Positions 32,256 through 42,625 of a stretch of 64,000 nt of DNA are shown here, one piece after another. The DNA comes from Acanthaster planci. Its lineage: Eukaryota; Echinodermata; Asteroidea; Valvatida; Acanthasteridae. Location: positions 145,559 through 209,558 of the forward strand of contig NW_019091567.1 of assembly GCF_001949145.1 (NCBI RefSeq), given 5' to 3'. The first letter of the stretch is position 1. Each line of letters starts with the position of its first letter. The translations under genes and the position numbers were made by a program. Below the pieces are notes generated by a model. The model saw only the letters and a list, made by a program, of their open reading frames with translations, made no database searches and was not told the DNA's origin.

Positions 32256-32943
32256 ATGGACATCTTAAATGGCGGGGAAAAGGTTTTGATCTCTCAAAGC
32301 CTGCCTGAACAAAAGATCGAACTATATCAAAGGGATTTTACATCTATTTCAAAGCCACCTCTTCTTCTCATTTTCCACTATCATTCTTGCTTACGTAGAA
32401 TTCTCAAGGATAATTACTAAGAATTTTTCTCACAGAAAAATCTAAAGACTTGATTTGAATGATTGCATTCTCCAACGTAATAAGGATTTACACAACGCCC
32501 ACCAGCATTATTAGTCTTATTGTAGAAGCCAGCCAACTTCATTTTTGTTATGGAAAGGATCGGGCTGTACTGCTGCATGCGATTACCTGCAGAACTGTAC
32601 AGCAAAATGGCAACAGTTGAAAAGGGAAAATTTTTAATTAATTTCCAATGAGTTTCAAGGGGAAAGCAACTCCATTGTTTGCTCTTGATTGTAAATGATA
32701 ATGGTCGTCCGGGCCGCTTCTTTGTTGTAGTATGAACATGTATCATTTAACACCAGAACGGAATTCTCTCGTCAGACAAACGGAGCGATTGCTCGGTGTC
32801 AGATCACAAGACCATTTTCATCGCACACTGATAGCGGGATCCAATCAGGAAAAAAATATTACCAATTGAAGAAAGCCTTGTCAGTTAGAAACGAAAAATC
32901 GTCAAGTTTCTTGAGAGACACCTGTGTCAGTTTCTTAATATAA
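32256..32943. other. Spacer between type A and type B lectin copies
   Basis: The spacer is homologous to 41188-41890 and, with an insertion, to 42626-43534. It contains 3' flank of type A and, at its right end, the conserved 5' flank of type B. No coding sequence is seen. Confidence 0.6.
32760..32823 (+). promoter_or_regulatory. Conserved 5' flank of type B lectin genes
   Basis: A block with GGAATTCTCTCGTCAGACAA and a GCTCGGTGTCAGATCACAAG segment lies about 120-185 bp upstream of the type B start. It recurs before the copies at 41891 (41711-41775) and 43535 (43378-43440). Shared ancestry explains the similarity; a promoter role is inferred from its position. Confidence 0.35.
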
Positions 32944-33643
32944 ATGCTACCCACAACGGGAATCTGGACTCAACTGAGCCTGGCAATTCTAATCTGGATG
33001 ACGGTAGGCGCTCATGATGCCATTCTTACAGCGTGCCCTCCAGGTTGGTACGACTGGCGTGACTTGTGCTACATAGCGCTGAAGGAGAAGCTTACTTGGT
33101 TCGATGCTTTGACAGCTTGTCAACGTCTGGGCAGAATTCTCTTAATGCCCAATTCATGAGAGGAACACGAGTTCATCATGAAGCTACGAAAACAAGTGTT
33201 CAGTGAATTTTCCCTTGGATCGGCTGTGAAGTTGTCGACAGGAATCTACGGTGCGTTGGAGGATTTCTGACCATAACTTTGGACATTGCTGCGTTATCAA
33301 GGGGGGCGTGTTGGTTATCTTAAATCTGCAAACTGCACTGAAAAAGAGATTCGCAATTTGCAAAATGCTTCACCTTGTCCATACTTTTTGCACATCGCTC
33401 GGGCAAGGCAGCCGCATGGCACAGCGGTGTCTACTCGGTTATGAGACCAGGAACCTGACGGTGAAGGGAGTAAGCGAGTGTGGCCAGGCCTGCAGGGCCG
33501 AGCCCCGATGCCGCTCCTTCAATCTTTCGCAGGGAGGTCCGGCAAAGACGTGTCAATTTAACAAAGTAACTCACAACAAGGTAAGCTCCAATGACTTCAG
33601 CGAGGAAAGACTTCGAACTTACTTCGATCGGTGCCGATCTTAA
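32944..33643 (+). pseudogene. CTLD-PAN type B pseudogene
   Basis: It starts like type B copies (MLPTTGIWTQLSLAILIWMT, GWYDWRDLCYIALKEKLTWF) but TCA has become TGA at 33157-33159, in the NSREEH stretch, giving a stop after 71 codons. Downstream are small deletions in the CTLD, including the segment before WIG and much of the loop after residue 100. The last part (33251-33643) recovers a frame through the PAN-like domain (SECGQACRAEPRCRSFNLSQ) and ends ERLRTYFDRCRS. Loss of the CTLD core and the stop make a functional product unlikely. A MITE-like element begins right at its 3' end (33642). Confidence 0.85.
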
Positions 33644-33817
33644 TACAGGCGTTTCACAGTAGTGCGCCATTAAGAGTTTGCAACACGTCGGCCAATCACA
33701 ACGCGCCAATTCTGTCGACCCTTTCCAAACGCGCGCTGGGTCGACATATTTCGTGCAATGTGATTGGCCAACGCGTTTCAAACTCTTGGTGGCGCCCTAC
33801 TCTGAAACGCCCGTATT
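33642..33817. mobile_element. MITE-like palindromic element, family 1, copy 1
   Basis: The whole 176 bp is an imperfect palindrome. The left end AATACAGGCGTTTCACAGTA matches the reverse complement of the right end (AATACGGGCGTTTCAGAGTA), and the inner AAGAGTTTG...GGCCAATCACA also pairs across the centre. A second copy lies at 63299-63466. The paralogous site after the gene at 36286 (near 37105) reads GGTGCCGATCATAATTTCAA without the element, so it is a real insertion. It has no coding capacity, as expected of a non-autonomous DNA transposon. Confidence 0.85.
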
Positions 33818-35660
33818 CAAACTGTCACGTTTTGCCGCTTTCCGACGTACTTAGGCCTAATAGAGGCACAGTAAACTTCTTTCGCAACAATCACAAAGAG
33901 AACTTCAGTAGAAAACAGATGTCGATGTAACCGTTAGAAATGTGATTATAACAGCCCGCAAAAAATAGTTTACACTTTAGAAAAAAAAAGTAGCTTCGCA
34001 TAGATGACAATTATATTGAAAATGGAAAATTATTTAACAGCGTAATCGTAGCATAATAAACGTGACCAACTGTGTTGTGTTTTGTCGAGCATCAAAGCAT
34101 ATTAGGTCTACTTAATGTTTCATTAACGGCGATAGACGCGTGGGACATCAAGTACGTAACTATTTGTCACAGGGTATGTCAAAAGCGTCAGGCGCACTTG
34201 AGCAAAAACTATAATTTTTTAGTCTATATTTTCAGTGAGTTACGGACCTAGGTGCTTCAAATGTTGCTTTTGATTTTGGAGATGAAATGTTTTTGCGAAG
34301 TTGCTGAATAAATTTGATACTGAACGTTTTGAGAAGTCTACAGGCTTTCAGCATTTGGATATGAAGATTTTAACACGAAATTTTTACATTTTAAAAATCT
34401 GAGGCATCACAAAAATCTCAAAATTGATGAGAATCACGCAGATTTTCATTTCCTAATTGCTTCTTAGCTATGCCCAATTTCGTATGGTTTTGACGCGCCA
34501 ACACGTACCATTATCTGAGTGGTCTTTATTTCAATAACGCGGTAAATTGTTATTTTTTGGCTCATATTTGATAAAATGTAAAACACTTTGATGGCAGATT
34601 CCAGTTGTGAATTGATCTCTTCGATGTCGCAGTACAATTCATTGTAGCAGAAGCATTGTGGTGCAGGATTTGGAAATGAAAAATTTTTTAATTTAAGAAG
34701 TGCTTGCATACACACAAGAGCAACACGCACATTTGGCTCAGCCGGCTCATATTGCCCGGTCGATTCTATAACTTTGGTCTAAACACTTGAGAAATTGGAG
34801 TCATTTGCTGTTTAATTTCCTAAGATTAATGTGATGCACTTGTCAAGATACGTCAAATAATGGCGTTACTAATTTTGTACAAACGATACAAACACAATCT
34901 TCCCAATTTCTAGCTTGAAGACCAATATTGACTGGATCGTGCACGCGCCAGTGGCTTGGCACACAGGCACCCTGTAATAAATAGGTTTCCCTTCCCTAAA
35001 CGCACATATTTTTTTCTTTCTGGGTAAAGAAATTAATTTAGTCATTCAAGATGCTGATTAAAATGGAGACTTTATAACCAATGGCCTTACATCACTGTAA
35101 AATTGATACTCAAACCCAGACGCCCATGTTCTTTGTAAGATATGCAGTTTCATTGTAAGCCTGAAAATGTAATAGTTTAATGTCCAGGATCTATCCTTGC
35201 GTGGCAAGTCAGTGTTGGGCCTATTATCTGCAAACTGTTATAAGATACGCCAATCCTTAAGGCTACATGCGCATCAGTAGGAGAAGACAAACTGACTTCA
35301 GTCACCGCCATGGTTTGCGCAAACACCGATAAGACGCCAACTGATTTGAAATCCTGATAGCCCATAATCGCCAGGTCTGCCCAATCGCAGTCTTTACATT
35401 TAGTGGAGGGACGGTCCTTGTCGCTGTAGTCAAGTAGATCACGGGAGCGAAAAGTTTGATCTCAGCTCATTTCAGTTGCCATTCGAGTGTCTGCATTGAG
35501 CTACTTTACCATCAACACCGACGAGTGCAGATTGGACTTAATCAAAATTTAAGAGATAGAGTTTTTTTTTTAAATCGGTCCTTCCTCAAGCAATTTATAC
35601 CAGCCCGTGCCAGACTATTTTGATACGTTTTGTAAAAGAAAGCAGGGAATCGTCTAAACA
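33818..35660. other. Spacer, block 1 of a duplicated 1.6-kb intergenic unit
   Basis: From about 33885 to 35560 this spacer matches 37157-38825 in order (for example GAAAACAGATGTCGATG, ATCAAGTACGTAACTA, GGAGCGAAAAGTTTGATCTC), with many substitutions and indels. No gene is seen. It lies between a type B copy and a type A remnant in both places. Confidence 0.6.
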
Positions 35661-35730
35661 ATGCAACGACTTGAAGTGGTGTCGTTAATCATCATTACAA
35701 GCGTGTGTATTATCCTAGTCTCCGTCGCCC
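35661..35730 (+). pseudogene. Type A CTLD-PAN remnant: signal peptide only
   Basis: ATG at 35661 opens MQRLEVVSLIIITSVCIILV, clearly the type A signal peptide (compare 31524 and 40471). After about 23 codons the sequence runs directly into DNA that matches the 3' flank of other copies (CATTTGAATGACGGCCATTT, GGAACAACATACTGGATTGG). The CTLD and PAN parts were therefore removed by one deletion. Confidence 0.7.
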
Positions 35731-35850
35731 CGTTTAATGGACATGTAATTTTACAAATTTTACTGCATTTGAATGACGGCCATTTCCCTGTAATCGTTAG
35801 TCTAATGTAGACGGGAACAACATACTGGATTGGATGGAGCGGTGGCACTG

Positions 35851-36235
35851 NNNNNNNNNNNNNNNNNNNNNNNNNNNNNNNNNNNNNNNNNNNNNNNNNN
35901 NNNNNNNNNNNNNNNNNNNNNNNNNNNNNNNNNNNNNNNNNNNNNNNNNNNNNNNNNNNNNNNNNNNNNNNNNNNNNNNNNNNNNNNNNNNNNNNNNNNN
36001 NNNNNNNNNNNNNNNNNNNNNNNNNNNNNNNNNNNNNNNNNNNNNNNNNNNNNNNNNNNNNNNNNNNNNNNNNNNNNNNNNNNNNNNNNNNNNNNNNNNN
36101 NNNNNNNNNNNNNNNNNNNNNNNNNNNNNNNNNNNNNNNNNNNNNNNNNNNNNNNNNNNNNNNNNNNNNNNNNNNNNNNNNNNNNNNNNNNNNNNNNNNN
36201 NNNNNNNNNNNNNNNNNNNNNNNNNNNNNNNNNNN
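35851..36235. other. Assembly gap (N run)
   Basis: 385 N bases. The flanks match 43165-43190 on the left and about 43490 on the right, so the missing sequence should be the spacer and 5' flank of the type B gene at 36286. Open frames spanning the gap are meaningless. Confidence 0.99.
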
Positions 36236-36285
36236 AAAAGGGACAGGTTTTTTGAGAAACACTTTGGTCAAATCAATGATCTAAA

Positions 36286-37038
36286 ATGCTATCTACAATG
36301 GGCATTTGGACTCAACTGAGCCTGACAATTTTAATCTGGATGACGGTAGGCGTTCACGATGCCAATCCTACAGCTTGCTCTCCAGGTTGGTACAACTGGC
36401 GTGACTCATGCTACATTGCGCTGAAGGAGAAGCTTACTTGGTTCGATGCTTTGACAGCTTGTCAACGTCTGGGCGGAAGTCTTCTGCTGCCTAACTCAAG
36501 AGAGGAACACAAGTTCATTATGAAGATACGAAACCAAGCGTTCAGTGAGTTCAGAAATAGACCACTTTGGATTGGATGTGACATCGTCAACAATAATCTA
36601 CGGTGCGTTGGAGAACAAAGTGAAAACAACGTGTACACTAACTGGTACAGCGGACATCCCAAAAAGTCTGGACATTTCTGCGTTTCCAAGGGTGGATGGG
36701 GAGATGGTTATCAGAAGTCTGAAAGCTGCACCATCAATAAATTTGCCATATGCGAAATGCCTCGCCTTGCCTCGACTTACTGCACATCGCTCAGACCGGA
36801 CGGCCGCATGGCGAGGTGGTGTCTGCACGGATATGAGATAAAGAACGTAACGGTCAAGGCAGTCAGCGAGTGTGGTCAGGCCTGCTGGGCCGAGCCACAA
36901 TGCCGCTCCTTCAATCTCTGGCAGGGAGGTCTGGCCAAGACCTGCCAACTCAACAGGGCAACGCGCAACGAGGTAAGCTCCGATGCCTTCTGTGAGCAAG
37001 GACTGTGCACTTACTTCGATCTGGAAGAAAGTTGTTAG
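36286..37038 (+). CDS. Secreted CTLD-PAN protein, type B, copy 2
   Basis: A single-exon frame of 250 aa. The type B signal peptide is MLSTMGIWTQLSLTILIWMT, then CSPGWYNWRDSCYIALKEK starts the CTLD (about 30-163), with CQRLGGSLLLPNSREEH, PLWIGCDIV, YTNWYSGHPKKSGHFC and FAICEM. The position where EPN would be expected has HPK and there is no WND, so the classical calcium site is missing. The PAN-like domain (about 168-250) ends with the B-type C-terminus CEQGLCTYFDLEESC, which has two more cysteines than the A-type end. Start chosen at the ATG shared by the B copies; a second ATG four codons on is possible. The 85 bp around SECGQACWAEPQCRSFNLWQ are the same at the DNA level as in type A copy 1. 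Confidence 0.9.
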   Translation: MLSTMGIWTQLSLTILIWMTVGVHDANPTACSPGWYNWRDSCYIALKEKLTWFDALTACQRLGGSLLLPNSREEHKFIMKIRNQAFSEFRNRPLWIGCDIVNNNLRCVGEQSENNVYTNWYSGHPKKSGHFCVSKGGWGDGYQKSESCTINKFAICEMPRLASTYCTSLRPDGRMARWCLHGYEIKNVTVKAVSECGQACWAEPQCRSFNLWQGGLAKTCQLNRATRNEVSSDAFCEQGLCTYFDLEESC

Positions 37039-38824
37039 GTAACATGAACGCATTTTAGTCCACACACACTGTTGCAAATGTGCTCCACACCCCAGGATAT
37101 TTCGGTGCCGATCATAATTTCAACTAGCATTGAAGCTTTTTTGTAATTAATTCTTCAATCGCAAAAGTCGCAAATAGAACTTTAGTGGAAAACAGATGGC
37201 GATAGGATTACTATTGAAACTTTGATTTCAACAGCCCTCTAAATAGGTTACGAATTCCATTTTTGAACAAAGTGCAAAGACGTCCACTTTATGTATTGAA
37301 AATGGAAAATCATTTAACGAGGTAATCCTAGCAATATAAAATTGATCATTTCGTTTTGCAGAGCTTCAAAGTAAAACATGTCTACTTAATGTTTTATTTA
37401 TGGTGATTAAGGCGTTAGACTTCAAGTACCTAACTAGATAAAAAAAGGTTTGTCAAAATCGTCAGGCACACTTGGGCGAGAACGGAATTTTAAGTTAGAA
37501 CAATAATTTTACAGTTAAATACAGACCTATAGATGTTAAAAACGCTGCTCTTGAATTTGGCCAGTTTTTCAACCAAGGTGCCTGATCAGTTTGATACTTA
37601 ACTTTTTTAATATCAGGCCTTCAAAATAAAAGTGATCAAGATTTCAGCACGAAAAACACGAGAAACATAAGAAAAAAACGTAGTCAATGAAAATCATACT
37701 CACTTCATTTTTGCTTCTTAGCTTCGCACAATTTCGTCTAGTTTTGACGCACCATCACGTACTCCCACTTGAGCAATTTTTATTTCAATCACGTAACAAA
37801 CTGTAATTTTTCTTGCTTCTATTTGATAAAATGTAAACTTATTATTGCTAAAAAGGCTGCTTCAGAAGAGTGTTCAGTTAGTTGTGTTAGTTATTTGCAG
37901 TCTTAAGACTGATGACAGATTCCAGCTGTGAACTGATTCATGATAGCAGAGGCGTTGTGGTGCATGATTTGGAAAAGAATGATTTCTAATTTCAGAAGTG
38001 CTTGCATGAAATAAAACTAGAGTAACACGCTCATTTTGCTCAGTCGTGTCATATTGCTTGGTCAATCCTATAGCATTGGTCTAAATGTTTGAGAAACTTT
38101 ACAATTAGCCTATTGCTGTTTCATTTACCAAAAGGGGGAAACTTGATATTTTTTATTAAGACATATCTAACTGTGGAAATACACACGGTACAACAACAAT
38201 CTCAGTTTCTAATATTGACTGCATCGTGCACGCGCCCTTGGCTATGTGCCCAGGACCCTAAAATTACATTTTGTTTCTTTCTGGTTGAGATGCTGATTAA
38301 AACCGGAAGCTCTATAGCTAATGGTTGTTTACCACTGTAGAATTCAGACTCAAACCTATATGCGCGCGCTCTTAATAAAAACGGCTGGCGTACTTTCTTC
38401 ACAAACAAATTGTTAATGGCAGTGGCTATTATCTTGCAGGTAGAAGATCAGTGGTATATCGGCAACCATTAAAAGGAACAGTCCCTGGGGGTTTTTATGC
38501 GCATCGGTAGGTGGAGACAAAGTAACTTCAGTCACTGCCATAATTATGATCAGCACAACACGCTAATTCATTTGAAATTCCATCAGCCACAAATTAACTG
38601 CCAGGTAGGCCTAAAGATATCTCCCACTTTACATCCAGTGACGGCAAACAAGATTTAACCGTCCATGGTCGTTGTCACGTAATTTTTGGTGCATTAATCG
38701 ATCGCGGGAGCGAAAAGTATGATCTCAGCTCATTCCGGTCGCCCTTAAAGTTTCTGCATTGAGCTTCATTGCCATCAACATTGACCGGTGGAGATCGGAC
38801 TAAATAAAAATTGATTTAAAAAAG
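37039..38824. other. Spacer, block 2 of the duplicated 1.6-kb intergenic unit
   Basis: The spacer matches 33885-35560 from about 37157. It lacks the MITE present at the corresponding point of block 1. No coding sequence is seen. Its right end joins abruptly to a PAN-domain fragment at 38825. Confidence 0.6.
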
Positions 38825-39062
38825 CATCGCTCGGACCAGACGGTCGCGTGGCACAGTGGTGTCTACTCGGTTATGAGATCAGGAACCAGACAGTGAAGGG
38901 AGTCCGCGAGTGTGGCCAGGCCTACAGGGCCGAGCCCCGATGCCGCTCCTTCAATCTCTGGCAGGGAGGTCTGGCTAAAACCTGCAACTCAACAAGACAA
39001 CGCACAACGAGGTAAGCTCGAATGACTTCACTATGGGGAATGTTTCTTCTTCGAACTGTAAA
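38825..39062 (+). pseudogene. Type A CTLD-PAN remnant: PAN domain only
   Basis: The sequence resumes in the middle of the family (ASLGPDGRVAQWCLLGYEIR) and runs to the A-type end (FFEL, stop at about 39060). The signal peptide and CTLD are missing. GQACRAEP has become GQAYRAEP (Cys to Tyr), one C is lost in ACCTGCAACTCAAC (family: ACCTGCCAACTCAAC), and bases are lost in the last 40 bp. It is the mirror image of the remnant at 35661, which kept only the start. Confidence 0.85.
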
Positions 39063-40470
39063 TGTCGACTGGGCCCCTCGCTGAAAGAAAATTATTCTTC
39101 AGCAGTGACTTTATCCGCAAGAAAAGAAAAAGTGCTATAAATCATGACAAATTGGATTTTTGGATGAGAGGAACAGATGTTCGGTCTAAATTTTAGAATT
39201 TAATCCCAACATCCTTAGACTTCTCCCTCACTGTAGTTGTCACCTTCAGAAATCCAGAGGTTGATTTCCATGAAGGTATATCCTCTCACAAAAACTAGAC
39301 ATGTATGGATGCCTCTTCCTGCAAACAATCAACACACAAACACAACCACGCCTTACTTTGCCTCGTTTTTTGTTCAATGAAACAGGAGCTGATCTCAACT
39401 GCAGTAGATTTTCTCGAGCACTCAGTAACACATATTATTAAATGCCTCGTGGTGTGATTTTAAAGTACGAAGCTGTATCAGACACATGCTGAAAAACTTC
39501 GCGTCTTAATTTTGCGCTACAAATTCATAAGTAGTTTGTGTTGTTCGCATGAGATAAAGGCACGTTATTCGTGCGTGTGATTTTATAAAGGCCGGCCTTT
39601 GTAAATTCACTGGCGCAAAGCGAACACATACACGAAATTGAGACATATCAAAAATCGCGCTGTCAATTCACAAAACCTCACACATTTCAACTCGCGCGAA
39701 TGTTGAAGCGCATGTTTTGTGCGGTCAAATTCGCCACCACTTCGTTTCAGTGCTAAGTATGAACCCGCCTTATCTCGTACAAACGACTCTCGCAAGCATA
39801 ACCATTTTACCTCGTCTTTAATCAAAGGCAATCGAATTACTCTCCATCATCAGGAAGTTGGGGACGAGGCAACCAACGTCCCTGCGCAGAGGTAGAAATA
39901 CATGTACACCGTTTGGATCGAAGCGATAGCGCGTGAAGAACACAAGAAAATCATTTGGCACCAAGTCATCTAGGTGAGAAAAAAAATCGAATGAGAACAT
40001 TTTTTTAATTTCCGGTAGGGTTTTGCTGGGCAGAAGGAGTCTATTGTCAATATCGAACGCGTTTACATGTGCCTTTTTGGTGCGTTTCGGTGTTGCTTCA
40101 TCGTCACGAGAATTGTTTTACGCGCACAGAGGTAAATTATTGATGACCGCTTGTGCCATGTACACGCCTAATTTCACGCTAGTCATCCAGAGGCGGCGAG
40201 TAGAAGATTCGTTATCTGCGGACGTTGCTGCTTTAGTCGAGCGAGTGACAGTGAAAGAAGAAATAGGTCTGGGCTCACTGCGTTTGCAAATCCAGTTCCT
40301 GCAATGTGATCCTTTGTCATAACTGAAAACATTTTAGATATACATGTAATTGCCTATTACCAAACGAGACATTACCGTGAGAGACGCTGTTGCTCCTTAT
40401 CACTGTTTACCAAATCGTTTCAATCCAATTTGGAACATTTCGTAAACGACGATACCACGTCGCTCGAAAG
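39063..40470. other. Spacer before the second intact type A gene
   Basis: No convincing gene. A plus-strand frame of 99 codons at 40023-40322 has no recognisable domain and no array counterpart. The last 150 bases are the presumed promoter of the gene at 40471. Confidence 0.4.
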
Positions 40471-41187
40471 ATGAGACAGCTCCTGGCAGTTCTGCTAGTC
40501 ATACTTACGGGGGTGAGTGTTGTCTTGGTCACTGCAGCTGACTGTCCGCTCGGTTGGTTCAACTGGCGTGACTCCTGCTACATTGCGCTTAAGGAGAAGC
40601 TTACTTGGTTCGACGCTACGATGGTTTGTCAGCGTCCAGGCGGTAGTCTCATTGTGCCCAACTCACGAGAGGAACAGGAGTTCATTATGAAGCTACGAGA
40701 CCAAGTTTACAGTGAGTTCAGTGAAAGACCACTTTGGATCGGCTGTGAAATCATTGACAATAATCTACAATGTGCGGGAAGACAAAGTTCAAACAACTTG
40801 TACACTAACAGGTATATACCAGCTACTGACAAGAGCGGCAGATCCTGCGTTCACAAAGGGGGAGGGCGGCTCGGCTACCTTTTCTCGGTAGAGTGCGACC
40901 GGCACAATTATGTAATGTGCGAAATGTTTCGCCGTGTCCTCACTTACTGTGCATCGCTCGGACCAGACGGCCGCGTGGCACGGCGGTGTCTACTCGGTTA
41001 TGAGATCAAGAACCTGACGGTGAAGGGGGTCAGCGAGTGTGGTCAGGCCTGCAGGGCCGAGCCACGATGCCGCTCCTTTAATATCTGGAAGGTAGGTCCG
41101 GCCAAGACCTGCCAACTCAACAATGCCACGAAAAATGATTTAAGCTCCCGTGACTTCACAAGAGAATGTATCTTCTTCGAACTATAG
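40471..41187 (+). CDS. Secreted CTLD-PAN protein, type A, copy 3
   Basis: A single-exon gene of 238 aa from the ATG at 40471 (MRQLLAVLLVILTGVSVVLV). The frame is open 27 codons further upstream, but the signal peptide and the paralogue 31524 place the start here. The CTLD (about 25-152) opens CPLGWFNWRDSCYIALKEK, with GGSLIVPNSREEQEFIMKLR, PLWIGCEII and YVMCEM. EPN is replaced (YTNRYIPATDKSGRSC) and WND is absent. The PAN-like domain reads SECGQACRAEPRCRSFNIWK and ends TRECIFFEL. Its last 50 codons and 3' flank are close to those of the next gene (41891), a sign of exchange between neighbours. The product is likely secreted. Confidence 0.88.
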   Translation: MRQLLAVLLVILTGVSVVLVTAADCPLGWFNWRDSCYIALKEKLTWFDATMVCQRPGGSLIVPNSREEQEFIMKLRDQVYSEFSERPLWIGCEIIDNNLQCAGRQSSNNLYTNRYIPATDKSGRSCVHKGGGRLGYLFSVECDRHNYVMCEMFRRVLTYCASLGPDGRVARRCLLGYEIKNLTVKGVSECGQACRAEPRCRSFNIWKVGPAKTCQLNNATKNDLSSRDFTRECIFFEL

Positions 41188-41890
41188 ATGGATATCTTAA
41201 AATTACGGATAAAAAGTTTTGTACACTCGACATTTGCCCACAAAAATTATTGGAAAATGTCAAAGAGAATTTTGCCTCAATTACAGAACATCATTTTGAA
41301 ACCTATCTCTTCCGACAATTTTTTCTCGCTCATGTAGAACCCCAAGGGTTAGTTAAAGATAAAGAATCTTTCCTAACAGAATCCATGTAATTTCCTAGAC
41401 TTGATTTCAATGACTGTCATTTCCTGTGATCAAGGCACGGATATACAACGCCCACCAGCCTTTCTGTTACTTTTAGAAGGAACAACATACTTCGTTGCTG
41501 GTGTTAGGAAATGGATAGAGCTTTGGCACCGCCTGCGGTTGTCTGCAGTACCGTTCCAAATTATAGCAATCATTCGAAGGGGAATTTTTAATTTCCTGTT
41601 AAAATCGACCCGGCAAGGTGACCTCATTATTAAGTCTTTCTTGTGACAATATGGTAGCCTGGCCACTTCTTCGTTGCAATATTAACATGTATTATTTAAG
41701 ACCAAGGAATGGAATTCTCTCGTCAGTCAAACGTAGCAATTATTGTTCGGTGTTAGATCACAAGAAAATTTTCGACTAACACTGATTGTGGAAACCAATT
41801 GGAAAATATCACCAAGAAAGCCTTGTCGGTTTGACCAGAAAAATCGTCTTCTTTCTTGAAAAACACTTGTCTCAGTTCACTGATTTTAAA
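41188..41890. other. Spacer between type A copy 3 and chimeric copy 4
   Basis: The spacer is homologous to 32256-32943. It holds the 3' flank of the type A gene and the conserved type B 5' flank at 41711-41775. No gene is seen; frames around 41401-41666 are spurious. Confidence 0.6.
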
Positions 41891-42625
41891 ATGCTATCCA
41901 CAATGGGCATTTGGACTCAACTGAGCCTGACAATTCTAATCCGGATGACGGTAGGCGCTCATGATGCCATTCCTACAGCTTGCTCTCCAGGTTGGTACGA
42001 CTGGCGTGACTCATGCTACATAGCGCTGAAGGAGAAGCTTACTTGGTTCGATGCTTTGACGGCTTGTCAACGTCTGGGCGGAAGTCTTCTACTGCCTAAC
42101 TCAAGAGAGGAACACAAATTCATTATGAAGATACGAAAACAAGTGTTCAGTGAGTTCAGAAATAGACCACTTTGGATTGGATGTGACATCGTCAGCAATA
42201 ATCTACGGTGCGTTGGAGGACAAAGTGAAAACAGCGTGTACACCAACTGGAACAGGCGATTTCCTAACAAGTCTGGACATTTCTGCGTCTTCAAGGGTGG
42301 ATGGAAAGGTGGTTATCTGAATTCTGAAAGCTGCACCACCAATAAATTTGCCATATGCGAAATGCCTCGCCTTGCCTCGACTTACTGTACATCGCTCGGA
42401 CCGGACGGTCGCATGACGAGGTGGTGTCTGCACGGATATGAGATAAAGAACGTAACGGTCAAGGCAGTCAGCGAGTGTGGTCAGGCCTGCTGGGCCGAGC
42501 CACAATGCCGCTCCTTCAATCTCTGGCAGGGAGGTCCGGCCAAAACCTGCCAACTGAACAATGCCACGAAAAACGATTTAAGCTCCGATGACTTCACAAG
42601 GGAATGTATTCTCTTCGAACTATAA
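41891..42625 (+). CDS. Secreted CTLD-PAN protein, type B with type A end, copy 4
   Basis: A single-exon gene of 244 aa from the ATG at 41891 (MLSTMGIWTQLSLTILIRMT); the frame is open for 35 codons upstream, but paralogues fix the start. The signal peptide, CTLD (CSPGWYDWRDSCYIALKEK, PLWIGCDIVSNNLRCVGGQS, YTNWNRRFPNKSGHFC, FAICEM) and the first half of the PAN-like domain are B-type, very close to the gene at 36286. The C-terminus (NNATKNDLSSDDFTRECILF, EL) and the 3' flank are A-type like the adjacent 40471. The gene is therefore a B/A mosaic, probably made by unequal crossing-over or conversion in the PAN region. FPN stands where EPN would be; WND is absent. Confidence 0.9.
   Translation: MLSTMGIWTQLSLTILIRMTVGAHDAIPTACSPGWYDWRDSCYIALKEKLTWFDALTACQRLGGSLLLPNSREEHKFIMKIRKQVFSEFRNRPLWIGCDIVSNNLRCVGGQSENSVYTNWNRRFPNKSGHFCVFKGGWKGGYLNSESCTTNKFAICEMPRLASTYCTSLGPDGRMTRWCLHGYEIKNVTVKAVSECGQACWAEPQCRSFNLWQGGPAKTCQLNNATKNDLSSDDFTRECILFEL

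Noticed and set aside
35654-36319. Long frames across 35.8-36.3 kb
   Set aside because: They consist mostly of N and carry no information.
36598-37077. 159-codon minus-strand open frame over a lectin gene, with similar frames at 42203-42553, 33431-33781 and 44071-44337
   Set aside because: They are antisense shadows of the repeated PAN-domain sequence; they recur only because the sense genes are paralogues.
40390-40470. N-terminal extension of the lectin gene at 40471
   Set aside because: It would place 27 charged residues before the signal peptide; the paralogue at 31524 starts at the equivalent of 40471.
41786-41890. N-terminal extension of the lectin gene at 41891
   Set aside because: The upstream codons are homologous to untranslated 5' flank of other B copies, and the signal peptide begins at 41891.
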